Below the pieces are notes generated by a model that worked only from the letters and a program-made list of their open reading frames with translations, was not told where the DNA came from and searched no databases. Of a stretch of DNA of 64,000 nucleotides, positions 20,401 to 29,063 are shown piece by piece (within the stretch, counting starts at the first letter, position 1; the number at the start of each line of letters is the position of its first letter). The translations under genes and the position numbers were made by a program. Origin of the DNA: Deltaproteobacteria bacterium (GTDB lineage: Bacteria > UBA10199 > JACPAL01 > JAHFST01). Where the stretch lies: positions 62,001 through 126,000 of the forward strand of contig JAHFST010000009.1 of assembly GCA_023265625.1 (NCBI GenBank), given 5' to 3'.

Positions 20401-21274
20401 AGACAAATCAGGATACATTTTCGTTTCCAAAGGAAAAGAGAACAAGATCAGCGTATATAAGCAATACGAAGGAACCATCAGTAAAATTACCGACTACCCT
20501 TGTTGGGAAAAAGATAAGACCGAATTGTGGGAGCCTGGAGCCATCGCCACTGACCATCAAGGACATCTTTTTGTTCGTAATGGGACTGATAGAATCATTA
20601 TTCTCAAATTTTTAGATAATGAAGTTTCATATTTGAATGACTATATATTCGATTATAATCCCAATTATTATCTGCACGATTTTCAACTTGACCGCTTGGA
20701 TTTATCTTACGACGAGACCAACCATTATCTATATGCAGTTCATCAATCTTACAAGAACGGCCCCTCTGTTGAACGGCTAATATTCTCTAACAATTCTTTG
20801 AGCTATGACACTGAGTTCTGGTCGGGCTCATATTCGGATCGCATGAGTAGCATTCAACATGTTCCTGGCCTGGGAGTTTTACTGGCGCTGTTTGATAGCA
20901 GTGTCTATTTTGAAAAAATAGGAAAAAAAGTCGCAAGCAGTAAGCCAACTAAAATTGAGTTTTTGAATATAGGTTCTTATACCGGGATAAAAAGCATAGG
21001 TTATTGCAATAAGCATATTTATCTTGCCGGCTATGACAACAAAATAAAGGTTTATAACTGGCCGGAAGAAGGAGAGACTACTGTTTCAACTAGGGAATTC
21101 GGAGGATACGGTTTTTCATTCGGTAAGTTTTCAAAAACATATGGCGTTGATGGTGAAGTAATCGCAAAAAGTGCCCCCCAGTCATTTGAGATCGTTAATA
21201 ACAAAATGTACATCCTTGATGCCTTCCGCCTCCAAATCTTTCCCCTCCCCCCCGACGAACAACTGAACCCCTGA
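17480..21274 (+). CDS. Secreted subtilisin-like serine protease (S8) with TSP3 repeats and propeller
   Basis: A 1,264-residue exported protease. A signal peptide covers residues 1-20 (MKHW, LLLLL, cut after NTDA), followed by a probable inhibitor-type propeptide to about 120. The S8 catalytic domain runs to about 450, with D157 (TVIDLEFN), H194 (QHGTAVLG), oxyanion N305 (AAGNGG) and S395 (GFSGTSAATAM). About 455-640 are TSP3 calcium repeats (DITDNCPF, DSDGDGIGDNQDPD), and the rest is a propeller-like region ending MYILDAFRLQIFPLPPDEQ, closely like the end of the preceding protein. Its ATG overlaps the previous stop by 4 bases, and the regulator gene starts 8 bases after its stop. The last third is markedly AT-richer than the first. 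Target proteins are unknown; the shared tails suggest a common docking or export partner. Confidence 0.88.
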   Translation: MKHWLLLLLAILTWIPNTDARPRRGIIMVRFRTAEQVNRICRTFPDMEPKLVMSNIPTDILGKARQRATTEGIRLNDPNLLYMFQMKDSERAQALLNLLQREPSVLWAMPVPKAYPAGISVPNIKPGQNYLLNQPGSLNITSAWDLGLSGKNQTVIDLEFNWNYAHEDLGLEATQTPIEMPFTPGYADNQYLQHGTAVLGLVGAKGNGKGVTGIAPNATLRTAALDEFGTAGIYSILTQQLTNYALGKTIGGQIVLVEYQLPGPGTFGACVLGNGCLPAEAYPLYFEAIQDLVNLGLVVVEAAGNGGLNLDLPENQLQTCGAGKCPNLAKESTGAILVGASTGAGMKKASFSNCGKRVDTFAWGQGVVTTGYGDHPISVPLDPNKAYTMGFSGTSAATAMIGGIAALAEEEAQALHPDDQAYLNSGQMRQLLQLSGVKQTDAGCAIGSQPDMGKTVDLLTKGTVKPTIIWKDSDGDSVPDITDNCPFLPNFSQKNLDGDGSGDLCDSDIDGDGTVNEQDAFPANPLEQKDSDGDGIGDNQDPDMDGDGVLNVNDKFPLDPKEEQDTDGDGLGDNQDPDADGDGISNEKEIALGLNPKSSNTDGDLWDDGTEVGPDLNTPLDTDNDGIIDALEWGYELGTTFGQLEDPSEMALYNQDGKKYLFVLDQFQNAIHVFEQFGDKLEFRTFWNLGGSQQGAQFPQQRDMAVSKSGYVFIADSKEWKVDVLQFKDQHLTYVTTFWDDEAGDKSPYYRKKRIAVSDQDQVFILNGITFSSLRMFQFKDQKFNLIKKILFPEDTYFASMAANKDQLFVISGNFKISQYAFDDSNLYLQETDSSLSQISPFPFGDSSITLTEGNNLYVSLTQSLTGLPKEASLFHLKWNNNALDLVDEIPVPSDEGWSGSLDIIDIVADEDSLYLNGKWVNTTTVGFVGPRQHKIQRWNIEKSTQDPSYGVIASYDVKNFLDSEMLHALDLTVDKSGYIFVSKGKENKISVYKQYEGTISKITDYPCWEKDKTELWEPGAIATDHQGHLFVRNGTDRIIILKFLDNEVSYLNDYIFDYNPNYYLHDFQLDRLDLSYDETNHYLYAVHQSYKNGPSVERLIFSNNSLSYDTEFWSGSYSDRMSSIQHVPGLGVLLALFDSSVYFEKIGKKVASSKPTKIEFLNIGSYTGIKSIGYCNKHIYLAGYDNKIKVYNWPEEGETTVSTREFGGYGFSFGKFSKTYGVDGEVIAKSAPQSFEIVNNKMYILDAFRLQIFPLPPDEQLNP

Positions 21275-21282
21275 TAAGGACC

Positions 21283-24200
21283 ATGAAACTCCCCTCTCGC
21301 TATGAAATGATCCGCAAACTCGGCTCCGGAGGGCTGGGAACCGTTTACCAAGTGCGGGATCGGCAGGATGGCGACCTCAAGGCCCTCAAGGCCATCCCGT
21401 TGCATGGAGAGGCGGGAGGGGCCCGATTGAGGTCCTTACAGAACGAGTTTCAAATCCTCTCCACCTTGCGTCATCCCCATTTGGTGCGCGTCTACGACTT
21501 TCACATCGATCCCCAAATGGCCTTTCTGAATATTGAATACCTCGCAGGAAAACCGTTTCTACCTTTCCAAAAACAGCAGGGCGTGGCGCTGGAAACCAGC
21601 GTAATGCAAATTTGCGAGGCGTTAGACTATCTCCACAGTCAGGGAATCATCCATGGTGACCTCAAACCGGACAATATCTGGCTGACAAAATCCGGAGTCA
21701 AACTACTGGATTTTTCTCTCGCGCAAACCTTGTCCAAATCCAGGAAAAGTCCTGGACTGGGCACCAAAGGTTATCAAGCACCGGAAACGCTCGAAGGCTC
21801 TTACAGTCCAGCCAGCGATTTCTACAGCCTGGGGAAAATCCTATCCCAAGCAACAACCGAAAGAAAAGCCCCCGTCTCTCCTCGGCTCCAACGCGTCTTA
21901 TCCAAATTGCTTCGCCCCGATCCGGCAGAACGTTACGGCTCCGCCCGGCAGATCATCGAAGATCTGGCGGGCCGAGAAAAATGGCAGTTGGATGCAACAC
22001 TCTCCTTCCACCCCCATGTCGCAGCATTGATCGGCCGGGAACGCGAATGGGCACAACTCTTGGAGAGCCGGGCGCAGGGGAAGCGGGTCATTGTGGTGAC
22101 GGGGGAAAAAGGCGTGGGTAAGACTCGGCTGATCGATGAATACCGCACTCACTGCCTGAAGAATGGGTGGCACTGCTCCATCGGCGCCGAGGGAAATGAA
22201 TTGTTGATGACCCTGCCGCGGTGGAATGACCTGCCTGACAACGTTCAAATCCTCTTTGAGGGTGATGTGACCATTTCCCCCCACCCTGCCTTGCTCTGCA
22301 TCCAGCTCAGCCCGCTGCCACCGGAGTCTCTGGGGCGACTGGCGGCGGCACACTTGGGCCGGAAGCTGCCGCCGTCACTCATCGACACCCTGGGTCAGGT
22401 TACGGCCGGCAATCCACTCCAGCTGCGGGAGGCGTTGGGACAATGGGTGCATCATGAACCGAAACGATTGAAAAAAATACTGCATGGGGAACCGAATAGC
22501 GATTGGGTCCCTTGGATCGGCGGCGCCGCGGAGACCTCTCCAGTTCCGAGCCAGGTCGACGAGGATCTCGGCCTGTTGCACACCCTGTTCGGGAATTATC
22601 GCGAGGCCTTGAAACACTATCAGGCCGCTGGCAACCGGGCCCGGGAGGCCCTGCTCTACCACCGACTGGGAGATTTTGCGCAGGCCCTCTCCTTGTATCA
22701 AGCCTTGTTGCAATCCAATCGGCACCTGCCACCGGAGCAAAAAATTCAAGTGCTCGCGCTACAATCCATGATCTTGTTGGCCCTCGGCAAGATCCAGGCG
22801 GCGGAACAAACTTGCCAGCGCGCCATGCGGCTAAAACCCCAGGTTCGCCCGCTCTACCAGGTCTCGGCTTACAACGCCTTGGGGCTCGTCCAAAGGTCCA
22901 AGTCCGAACTCAGCGCGGCGGCCGAGTCTTATCAGTGCGCTTGGGACATTATTCAACACTACGACCTGCCAAACGTCCAGGCCACCATCCTCAACAATCA
23001 GGCCCTGATCCATCAGGAACGGCAACATTTTTCCGCCGCCGAAGAGGCCTACCAAAAGGTCCTGACCCTGGCGCAACGGATCCAGGATCGGGTCCTGGAA
23101 CTGACCGCGCTGCAAAACTTAGGGACCCTGGCCCAGGAACGAGGAGACTTCGGGGCCGCGCTGCGCTTCTATCAGCAGGCCAAGGCCAATGCCGAGCTCT
23201 CCGGTGAAACCAAGCGAAACCTCCTCTTCAACCTCGCCACCCTCTTCCTGCAACTGGGGGACCGCACGGAGGTGGAAGGAACCCTTCGAGCCCTCGCCTC
23301 CGAAGAGACAGAAGGGGAACGCCCCGAGTGGCGGGAAAAAATCGGGCTGCTCCGCGTGGAACTCGCCCTGACCTGGCACGATTGGGATGCGTTCGCCCGC
23401 ATGCAAGACGAGACCTTCACCTCATCAGAGGCGGGACGTGTCTGTCTCGATTTGATGTCCGTCGGTATGCGGCTCGACCGTTCGGATGCCCCAACGGCCA
23501 AACAACAGTTGGCTGCCATGCAACCGGTCCTGAAAAAATTAAACAACGACGGGTTTCATACCCTTCACGACCTGTATCTGGCCCGCTGCCACTTGGCGGG
23601 CGGCTCACTCCCGGATGCGGAACCATTATTGACCAATCTTTACCGCTATTGCCGCCTGAAACAAAAAGGGGCCTTGTTGTGGGAAGTCTGTTACGAACGC
23701 GGTCATGCCGCCGAGCTGAGAGGCGATACCCATGAGACAAAAAAGTGTTTCTTGGAAAGTCTCGATCTTTTGGATAAGATGTACCGTTCGATACCTCCCG
23801 GATTAAACGGGGGTTTTTTCGAAGTGCCCCGGAGAAAGGCGCTTCGCGACCTGATGCAAAAATTTCTCCAAAAAACTCCGTCGCGGCAAGGGGAACCCAT
23901 GAGGTCTCAAGACAAAGAACGGTATCAACGGCTCCTCGAACTTAATCAACAACTCAACTCCCAGCAACAAATGGAGCCCCTACTGGAACGCATCCTCGAT
24001 TCCGCCCTGGAATTGACCGGGGCCAAGCGCGGGTTTCTCATCTCCCGCAAGGATGCCGGGACACTCCGGGAAATCCCCAGCCCGCTGAATGTCATCGTGG
24101 CCCGGCAAATGGACCGGAAGTTTTTGGATCATCCGGAGTTTCAATACAGTCGCTCGCTCGTCGAACAGGTGATCCGATCAGGCACACCGCTCTTGATCGA

Positions 24201-25506
24201 AGAGGCCAACCGCGACACGCGGTTTGTCGATTACCAAAGTATCCACGACCTGGGCCTCAAATCCATCCTGCTCTGCCCCTTGCAGGTGAATGGCCATGTG
24301 CAAGGAGTCATTTATGTCGACAACCATTCCGCCCCCAACATTTTTTCCCGGGAGGATTTAGATATTCTGCAAGCCTTGGGAGGCCAGGCCGCCATCGCCC
24401 TGGGAAATCTGCAACTGGTCTCCCAACTCACGCATTCCAAACAAGAGGTCCAAGAACTCAACAAGCAATTAACAGGGGATCTCAAGAACCGCGAGACCGA
24501 GCTCCGCTCCGCACAGACCGAATTGGCCAGGGCCAAGCAGGATCTGGAGTTTCGCTACAACTACGAAAACATCGTGGGCCAGTCCTCCGTCATGCGGGAC
24601 GTTTTTCACCTCCTGGACCGGGTCACCGACACCGATATCCCGGTCTTGATCCACGGCGAGAGCGGCAGCGGCAAGGAACTGATCGCCCGCGCGCTGCACT
24701 ACAACAGCTCACGCAAGCAACACCCCTTCATCTCGGAGAATTGCGCCGCCATCCCGGAAAATCTTTTGGAGAGCGAGTTGTTCGGACATAAAAAAGGCGC
24801 CTTCACCGGGGCGGAATCCGACCATGAGGGATTGTTTCAGCAAGCCGACGGTGGCACCCTCTTCCTGGACGAGATCGGCGACCTGCCGCTCAAGCTGCAA
24901 CCCAAACTACTCCGGGTCTTGCAGGAAAAATCCTTCCGCCCACTCGGGAACAAGCGATGGCTCAAGGTCGACGTCCGCATCGTCGCGGCCAGCCACCAGG
25001 ATTTGCAGGAACTGACACAGGCCGGAAAATTTCGCGAAGACCTCTTCTACCGCTTGCACGGCATCCAGGTCTCGCTCCCATCGCTCCGGGAAAGACGCGA
25101 GGACATCCCGCTGCTCATCGACCATTTTTTTAAAAAATTCAGCCGAGACACCCGCCGCCGCCCTCCCCTATTGGAACGCACCGCGCTTGACCTGCTAGTC
25201 TCCTACCCCTGGCCCGGCAATATCCGGGAGTTGGAGAGCACGCTACGCAACGCCTTCCTGTTGAACGAAAAATCGATCGGCCGCGACGGCCTCCGCTTCA
25301 AGCCGGAGCTGTTTGAGGAGTCCCCCCGCAGGAAGAGCTCATCCTCCGACACCGATTCCCAGGGTGAAAAGGACAAGATCATCCAAGCCTTGAAGAAGAC
25401 CGGCTACAACAAGGTCAAGACGGCCAAGCACCTCGGCTGGAGCCGGAAAACTCTCTACAACAAGATGGAACTCTACAACATCAGCACCCAAACCGGACTC
25501 TGCTGA
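21283..25506 (+). CDS. Ser/Thr protein kinase fused to sigma-54 activator (STPK-ATPase-TPR-GAF-AAA+-Fis)
   Basis: A 1,407-residue cytoplasmic regulator combining a sensor and a transcription activator. Residues 7-230 are a Hanks-type kinase: Gly loop GSGGLG (14-19), K36, catalytic HGDLKPDN (D126, N131; HGD instead of HRD), DFS instead of DFG (143-145), and an APE motif at 166-168. A STAND-like P-loop follows (GEKGVGKT, 274-281), then TPR-like helices (about 430-810) and a GAF domain (about 880-1040). The sigma-54 AAA+ module has Walker A GESGSGKE (from 1125), the sigma-54 contact loop GAFTGA (1172-1177) and DEIGDLPLKLQPKLLR. A Fis-type HTH closes the chain (KTAKHLGWSRKTLYNKM). It lies 8 bases after the protease gene. 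Two sigma-54 promoters downstream are its likely targets. Such fusions are known from deltaproteobacteria; the signal sensed is unknown. Confidence 0.93.
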   Translation: MKLPSRYEMIRKLGSGGLGTVYQVRDRQDGDLKALKAIPLHGEAGGARLRSLQNEFQILSTLRHPHLVRVYDFHIDPQMAFLNIEYLAGKPFLPFQKQQGVALETSVMQICEALDYLHSQGIIHGDLKPDNIWLTKSGVKLLDFSLAQTLSKSRKSPGLGTKGYQAPETLEGSYSPASDFYSLGKILSQATTERKAPVSPRLQRVLSKLLRPDPAERYGSARQIIEDLAGREKWQLDATLSFHPHVAALIGREREWAQLLESRAQGKRVIVVTGEKGVGKTRLIDEYRTHCLKNGWHCSIGAEGNELLMTLPRWNDLPDNVQILFEGDVTISPHPALLCIQLSPLPPESLGRLAAAHLGRKLPPSLIDTLGQVTAGNPLQLREALGQWVHHEPKRLKKILHGEPNSDWVPWIGGAAETSPVPSQVDEDLGLLHTLFGNYREALKHYQAAGNRAREALLYHRLGDFAQALSLYQALLQSNRHLPPEQKIQVLALQSMILLALGKIQAAEQTCQRAMRLKPQVRPLYQVSAYNALGLVQRSKSELSAAAESYQCAWDIIQHYDLPNVQATILNNQALIHQERQHFSAAEEAYQKVLTLAQRIQDRVLELTALQNLGTLAQERGDFGAALRFYQQAKANAELSGETKRNLLFNLATLFLQLGDRTEVEGTLRALASEETEGERPEWREKIGLLRVELALTWHDWDAFARMQDETFTSSEAGRVCLDLMSVGMRLDRSDAPTAKQQLAAMQPVLKKLNNDGFHTLHDLYLARCHLAGGSLPDAEPLLTNLYRYCRLKQKGALLWEVCYERGHAAELRGDTHETKKCFLESLDLLDKMYRSIPPGLNGGFFEVPRRKALRDLMQKFLQKTPSRQGEPMRSQDKERYQRLLELNQQLNSQQQMEPLLERILDSALELTGAKRGFLISRKDAGTLREIPSPLNVIVARQMDRKFLDHPEFQYSRSLVEQVIRSGTPLLIEEANRDTRFVDYQSIHDLGLKSILLCPLQVNGHVQGVIYVDNHSAPNIFSREDLDILQALGGQAAIALGNLQLVSQLTHSKQEVQELNKQLTGDLKNRETELRSAQTELARAKQDLEFRYNYENIVGQSSVMRDVFHLLDRVTDTDIPVLIHGESGSGKELIARALHYNSSRKQHPFISENCAAIPENLLESELFGHKKGAFTGAESDHEGLFQQADGGTLFLDEIGDLPLKLQPKLLRVLQEKSFRPLGNKRWLKVDVRIVAASHQDLQELTQAGKFREDLFYRLHGIQVSLPSLRERREDIPLLIDHFFKKFSRDTRRRPPLLERTALDLLVSYPWPGNIRELESTLRNAFLLNEKSIGRDGLRFKPELFEESPRRKSSSSDTDSQGEKDKIIQALKKTGYNKVKTAKHLGWSRKTLYNKMELYNISTQTGLC

Positions 25507-25540
25507 GCTCGACTCCGGTTCGCAATGGGGAATTTTAGGT

Positions 25541-26695
25541 TTAAAAAATCAGCCGGTAATAAGTGCCGGGTCCTTTGCCAAGCTCCTGCAAAAAACCCGC
25601 GTCTATGAGTTCGTGCAGGCTGCGGATGACAGTCCTTCGATTCATTCCCGTTTCCCCTGCGAGGGCGCCGGTGGTTTGGGTGGTCTCCGGATGCTCGCGA
25701 AAACATTGGAGGGTTTTCACGGCCCTGGGGCCGAGCTTCTGATAGGCAAGATATTTGTCGTGATAATATTGGATATCCTCCGTGAGAGATCGTTCCAGCA
25801 TCTTTAACATAAAATTCAAAAAACGCTCCATGCTATATTCGGTGGGGTCGGGGCGATAAATACCTCCCGAGCATTGCCGCAAGACGATGTAATATTCCGG
25901 CTTGGCTTTTTCGATTTGCCGATCAATCGCCAAATAAGGCGCCATAAAACTTAAGCTTTCGTCCGGAGAGTGGAGCATTCCTAAATGAAATAACGCGCGT
26001 CCCAACCTGCCGTTGCCATCTTGAAAAGGATGGATTGCCAAAAAGCGATAGACAAATTCCGCAATCACCGCCAGCGACCAGAGATGTTCCGGAAGCGCCT
26101 TGTTATACCAAGTGACCAAATCCTGCATAGCGGCGGCGGTAATAGGGCCGGGTTCCGCGGTTTTGAAAATTTCTCGAGTCACCTTATTGCCAACCCGCTC
26201 AATGACACTGTTGGGCGCAATTTTATATCGGCCGATATAATGTGCAGCGGCTCCATAGTATTCGAGCAGTTGCCGATGAAGTTCGCGCAGGTCGGCCTCC
26301 CTGATGGGGAAGAGTTCTGTTGCCTGAGCATAAACCAGGTGAAGCACCTGGCGTAAGCCGGCGACTTCTTCAATGCTCCGCTGCTTGTCTTTGGAGAGTT
26401 TATTTTCGATGGCCTTTTTATTCTTTTCAAAAGACCCTTTTTTGGCATCCTTCCCGAGCGTTTCATCGAGCCAGTCGATTTCAACATTGGTGAGGATGGC
26501 GTTTTCAATGCGGGTGGAGGCCCCAATATTGCTGATGAGGGCATTGCGGCGAATATAGTCCCTATGTTCTTCCGGAAGGATTTTGAGCCTTTCTTTAGTG
26601 GATGAGCATAAACTATTAATATTCTTTAGTTTTTTTTCTAATTCTAGAGTTATTGAATAAGAGAGTGCCCTCATTTTCGAGGCTAATCGTGACAT
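25541..26695 (-). CDS. Fic family protein (probable AMPylator) with C-terminal winged helix
   Basis: A 384-residue Fic enzyme expected to transfer AMP (or a related group) to target proteins. The active-site motif is HPFQDGNGR (222-230) with the catalytic His222. An (S/T)xxxE(G/N) inhibitory motif is present N-terminally as S60-TRI-E64-N65, which makes it a class II, self-inhibited Fic protein with an intramolecular antitoxin helix. The last 60 residues form a winged helix (MNRRTVIRSLHELIDAGFLQ), suggesting DNA binding. The gene converges on the sigma-54 activator gene with a 34-base gap. A 16-bp perfect inverted repeat covers its start codon, which fits autoregulation through its own winged helix. 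Confidence 0.92.
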   Translation of the reverse strand: MSRLASKMRALSYSITLELEKKLKNINSLCSSTKERLKILPEEHRDYIRRNALISNIGASTRIENAILTNVEIDWLDETLGKDAKKGSFEKNKKAIENKLSKDKQRSIEEVAGLRQVLHLVYAQATELFPIREADLRELHRQLLEYYGAAAHYIGRYKIAPNSVIERVGNKVTREIFKTAEPGPITAAAMQDLVTWYNKALPEHLWSLAVIAEFVYRFLAIHPFQDGNGRLGRALFHLGMLHSPDESLSFMAPYLAIDRQIEKAKPEYYIVLRQCSGGIYRPDPTEYSMERFLNFMLKMLERSLTEDIQYYHDKYLAYQKLGPRAVKTLQCFREHPETTQTTGALAGETGMNRRTVIRSLHELIDAGFLQELGKGPGTYYRLIF

Positions 26696-26734
26696 CTTGT
26701 GACAAATATGTCAATAATTTTGTCACAAGATGTC
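26691..26734. promoter_or_regulatory. Operator-like inverted repeat over the fic start codon
   Basis: Perfect 16-nt arms GACATCTTGTGACAAA (26691-26706) and TTTGTCACAAGATGTC (26719-26734) around a 12-nt spacer that itself carries TGTCA. The left arm contains the fic ATG (on the - strand). It is probably the binding site for a dimeric regulator, most simply the Fic protein's own winged helix. Confidence 0.65.
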
Positions 26735-26772
26735 ACAATAGACCGCCAACCACCTGGGCCCTGCTGAGCCTT

Positions 26773-26796
26773 CATTTTATACATGTGTATAAAATG
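26773..26796. promoter_or_regulatory. Candidate upstream activator site (UAS) 1
   Basis: A palindrome with 11-nt arms CATTTTATACA and TGTATAAAATG around TG, with an extra half-site GATACACATTT just downstream. Its centre is about 140 bases upstream of the start site expected from the sigma-54 promoter at 26898. A closely related palindrome (core TATACA-N2-TGTRTA) lies at the same distance from the second sigma-54 promoter. Confidence 0.65.
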
Positions 26797-26897
26797 ATAC
26801 ACATTTGATTCCCTGACGCTGCATTCAGAAAATTTCCAAAAAATTAAAAAAACATTCCATTTCAGCCTGTTGCCGGTTTTTTAAAAAATAGCGCACC

Positions 26898-26914
26898 TTG
26901 GCATGTCTCTTGCT
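26898..26914 (+). promoter_or_regulatory. Sigma-54 promoter 1
   Basis: TTGGCATG at -24 and TTGCT at -12, with the invariant GG (26900-26901) and GC (26912-26913) separated by exactly 10 bases. The expected start site is near 26925, giving a leader of about 55 bases before the ATG at 26980. The flank CGCACCTTGGCATG is identical to that of the second sigma-54 promoter. Confidence 0.85.
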
Positions 26915-26979
26915 TTGTCCTCGCTTGTGGTTCGGCACCACGCACCAAACCGAACACCGATCACAAAGGAAGATGGGCT

Positions 26980-27507
26980 ATGACTCAACACGTGGCAATG
27001 GAATACGATGCGATGAAACCAATCCTATTAACCCTCATGGTCTTTGCCGCGCTCACCTTGCACTCGGCCAGGGCATTCTCCTACTCCGTCACCCCTCCGG
27101 TTTATTCCAGGCAACGCACATTGGAAAATCTATCTCAGAGGAGCGAGCTGATCGTCCATGGCCGGGTGACAAGGCTGGAGACGCGATACGCCCCACCACC
27201 CGCCTATCTCCCAAGCGGACGCGATATCATTGTCACGGATCTGGAAGTCACGATTACCGATAACTTCAAGGGGGACCCGCGTCTCAGGTCGGTCTCGATC
27301 ACCGTGCCCGGCGGTTGCATTTCCGACATCTGTTTTGTCACCGACCTGTTCCCAAAATTCGACCGAGACGAAGAGGTCCTCCTGTTCCTGGTCCCGAACG
27401 GCTCGGGGGCCTGGGCCCTGAGCGACCCCATCCTCGGCAAGATGAAGGGCGATCACTCCCAGATCAACGAGATCAAAAACCTCCCGAGCAGGAAACAAAC
27501 AAGATGA
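26980..27507 (+). CDS. Small secreted protein upstream of matrixin-like protease
   Basis: A 175-residue exported protein of unknown function, with signal peptide MKPILLTLMVFAALTLHSARA (beginning at residue 12 of the frame). The mature part has one compact domain: SELIVHGRVTRLETRY, a central VTDLEVTITDNFKGDP, then ITVPGGCISD and DEEVLLFLVPNGSG. In my reading of the family this fold tends to stand beside matrixin proteases, as here; that association is recalled, not tested. It is the first gene after sigma-54 promoter 1, with AAGGA upstream of the ATG at 26980. It overlaps the protease gene in an ATGA. Confidence 0.75.
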   Translation: MTQHVAMEYDAMKPILLTLMVFAALTLHSARAFSYSVTPPVYSRQRTLENLSQRSELIVHGRVTRLETRYAPPPAYLPSGRDIIVTDLEVTITDNFKGDPRLRSVSITVPGGCISDICFVTDLFPKFDRDEEVLLFLVPNGSGAWALSDPILGKMKGDHSQINEIKNLPSRKQTR

Positions 27508-29063
27508 AGAAGATCGCCATCATCTTCGGCTTGTTTCTGCTCCTGGTGCATCAAGAAACAAACGCCTTCCAGACCTTGGGTCAAAGTTGGCCGCAAGCAG
27601 CCATCCCCGTCGGTTATTGGGTGAATTTGAATATTGGGACGCCGGCAAACGACCTGGCCTCGGCCCAGGCGGCCGCCAATACCTGGGGCCTCCTCGGCAA
27701 CGCCAATTTTTCCTACCAGTTTCTCGGCAACAACAACGACACAACCTACGCCCAGGCCAATACCACCAACACCATCATGTCGATCGCTGGCGGCGCCCCC
27801 TGGAACGGACAACCGGCATGCGCCCGCTTGGCCAACGGCGGCTTCGTGCTCGGGTTCCATTTCGGTTTCACCGCATCGGGGAATCCGGGTCAGATACAGG
27901 ATGCCTTTGTGGTCATTTGTCGCGATACCGTTGCGGCCGGCGGCGGCAACCCCGTGCTCACCAATTGGAACTCCGGGCTTGGTGCCCCTGCCGCAAACCA
28001 ATCGGACTTGACCTCCGTGATCGCCCACGAACTGGGGCACATGCTCGGGCTGGATCACTCCTGCGCAGGCACTGCCACCAATACCATTCCCGCCTGCCCC
28101 GCGGCCTGCGGAACCGTGAACAATAATTTGACGACCGCCACCATGTGTTTTTCAACACCTCCAGGCGCCGTCTTCGAAAGAGACATTGATACCGATGATA
28201 TTGCGGGGATACAAAATATTTATGGCATCCTCAATCCCGACCTCGACGGCGACGGAGTCCCTAATCAAACGGACAACTGCCCCCTGACAGCAAACCCCGG
28301 CCAGGAAAATACCGACGGCGACGGGATAGGAAACGCCTGTGACCTAGACGACGACAACGATGGAAGGTTGGATACTGCAGACAACTGCCCCCTCGTCTCC
28401 AATGGGGATCAGATGAATACCGATGGCGATACCCTGGGGAATGCCTGCGACCCCGACGACGACAACGACGGTTTGAGCGATGATGACGAGGTCAAAAAAT
28501 ACCAGTCGAATCCGCTGGCCGGCGACAGTGATGGGGATGGGATAACGGACGGCCAGGAGGCTGGAATGGGGACCAACCTACTGGTACCGGACAATCCGGT
28601 GATTCCCATCATCATGGCCATCCTGATGGACGACCCTGAGGAACAACCCCCGGCCACTGACGAAACTCCGAACGGAGATGTGGACAACGACGGAATAAAC
28701 AATGAATCCGACAACTGTCCCGATGTGCCCAACCACTGGCAGTGGGACGCCCCGGACGAAGACGGCGTGGGCAACCAATGCGACCCGGACTGGGACAACG
28801 ATGGGAGCCCCAATGAGGATGATAACTGCAAGTTCGCCATCGGGGATGCCTGCAAGCAAAAGGGGCAATGGTTTGACGCGGAATTTTGGTACCTGGTGAG
28901 CCTCAAGGTGGATCCAGACGGGGACGGGGTCTTGAACTATCCCGACTTCTTCGACGACGGCGTCGAACTCCCCCTGGACAACTGTCCCGATCAGTCCAAT
29001 CCCGATCAACAAGATTCCAATGGAAATGGCGTGGGTGATCTCTGTGAAGGGGAGGCTAAATGA
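27504..29063 (+). CDS. Secreted matrixin-like zinc metalloprotease with TSP3 repeats
   Basis: A 519-residue exported metzincin. A signal peptide covers residues 1-21 (MKKIAIIFGLFLLLVHQETNA). The catalytic domain follows, with the zinc motif HELGHMLGLDH (H175, E176, H179, H185), the HExxHxxGxDH form typical of matrixins, and a downstream Met (ATMCF) as a likely Met-turn. Cysteines flank the motif (CRDT, SCAGT, CPAAC). From about residue 245 there are TSP3 calcium repeats (DNCPLTANPGQENTDGDGIG) to the end. The frame is open upstream to 27315, but the ATG at 27504 overlaps the previous stop and starts the signal peptide. It presumably degrades extracellular proteins and is calcium-stabilised. 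Confidence 0.88.
   Translation: MKKIAIIFGLFLLLVHQETNAFQTLGQSWPQAAIPVGYWVNLNIGTPANDLASAQAAANTWGLLGNANFSYQFLGNNNDTTYAQANTTNTIMSIAGGAPWNGQPACARLANGGFVLGFHFGFTASGNPGQIQDAFVVICRDTVAAGGGNPVLTNWNSGLGAPAANQSDLTSVIAHELGHMLGLDHSCAGTATNTIPACPAACGTVNNNLTTATMCFSTPPGAVFERDIDTDDIAGIQNIYGILNPDLDGDGVPNQTDNCPLTANPGQENTDGDGIGNACDLDDDNDGRLDTADNCPLVSNGDQMNTDGDTLGNACDPDDDNDGLSDDDEVKKYQSNPLAGDSDGDGITDGQEAGMGTNLLVPDNPVIPIIMAILMDDPEEQPPATDETPNGDVDNDGINNESDNCPDVPNHWQWDAPDEDGVGNQCDPDWDNDGSPNEDDNCKFAIGDACKQKGQWFDAEFWYLVSLKVDPDGDGVLNYPDFFDDGVELPLDNCPDQSNPDQQDSNGNGVGDLCEGEAK

Noticed and set aside
22503..23207. Open frame in a second + frame inside the regulator gene
   Set aside because: Shadow of GC-rich TPR coding; Arg/Pro/Gly-rich product without any domain.
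27453..28058. 201-codon - strand frame opposite the metalloprotease gene
   Set aside because: Antisense to the well-supported catalytic domain with HELGHMLGLDH; no domain of its own.
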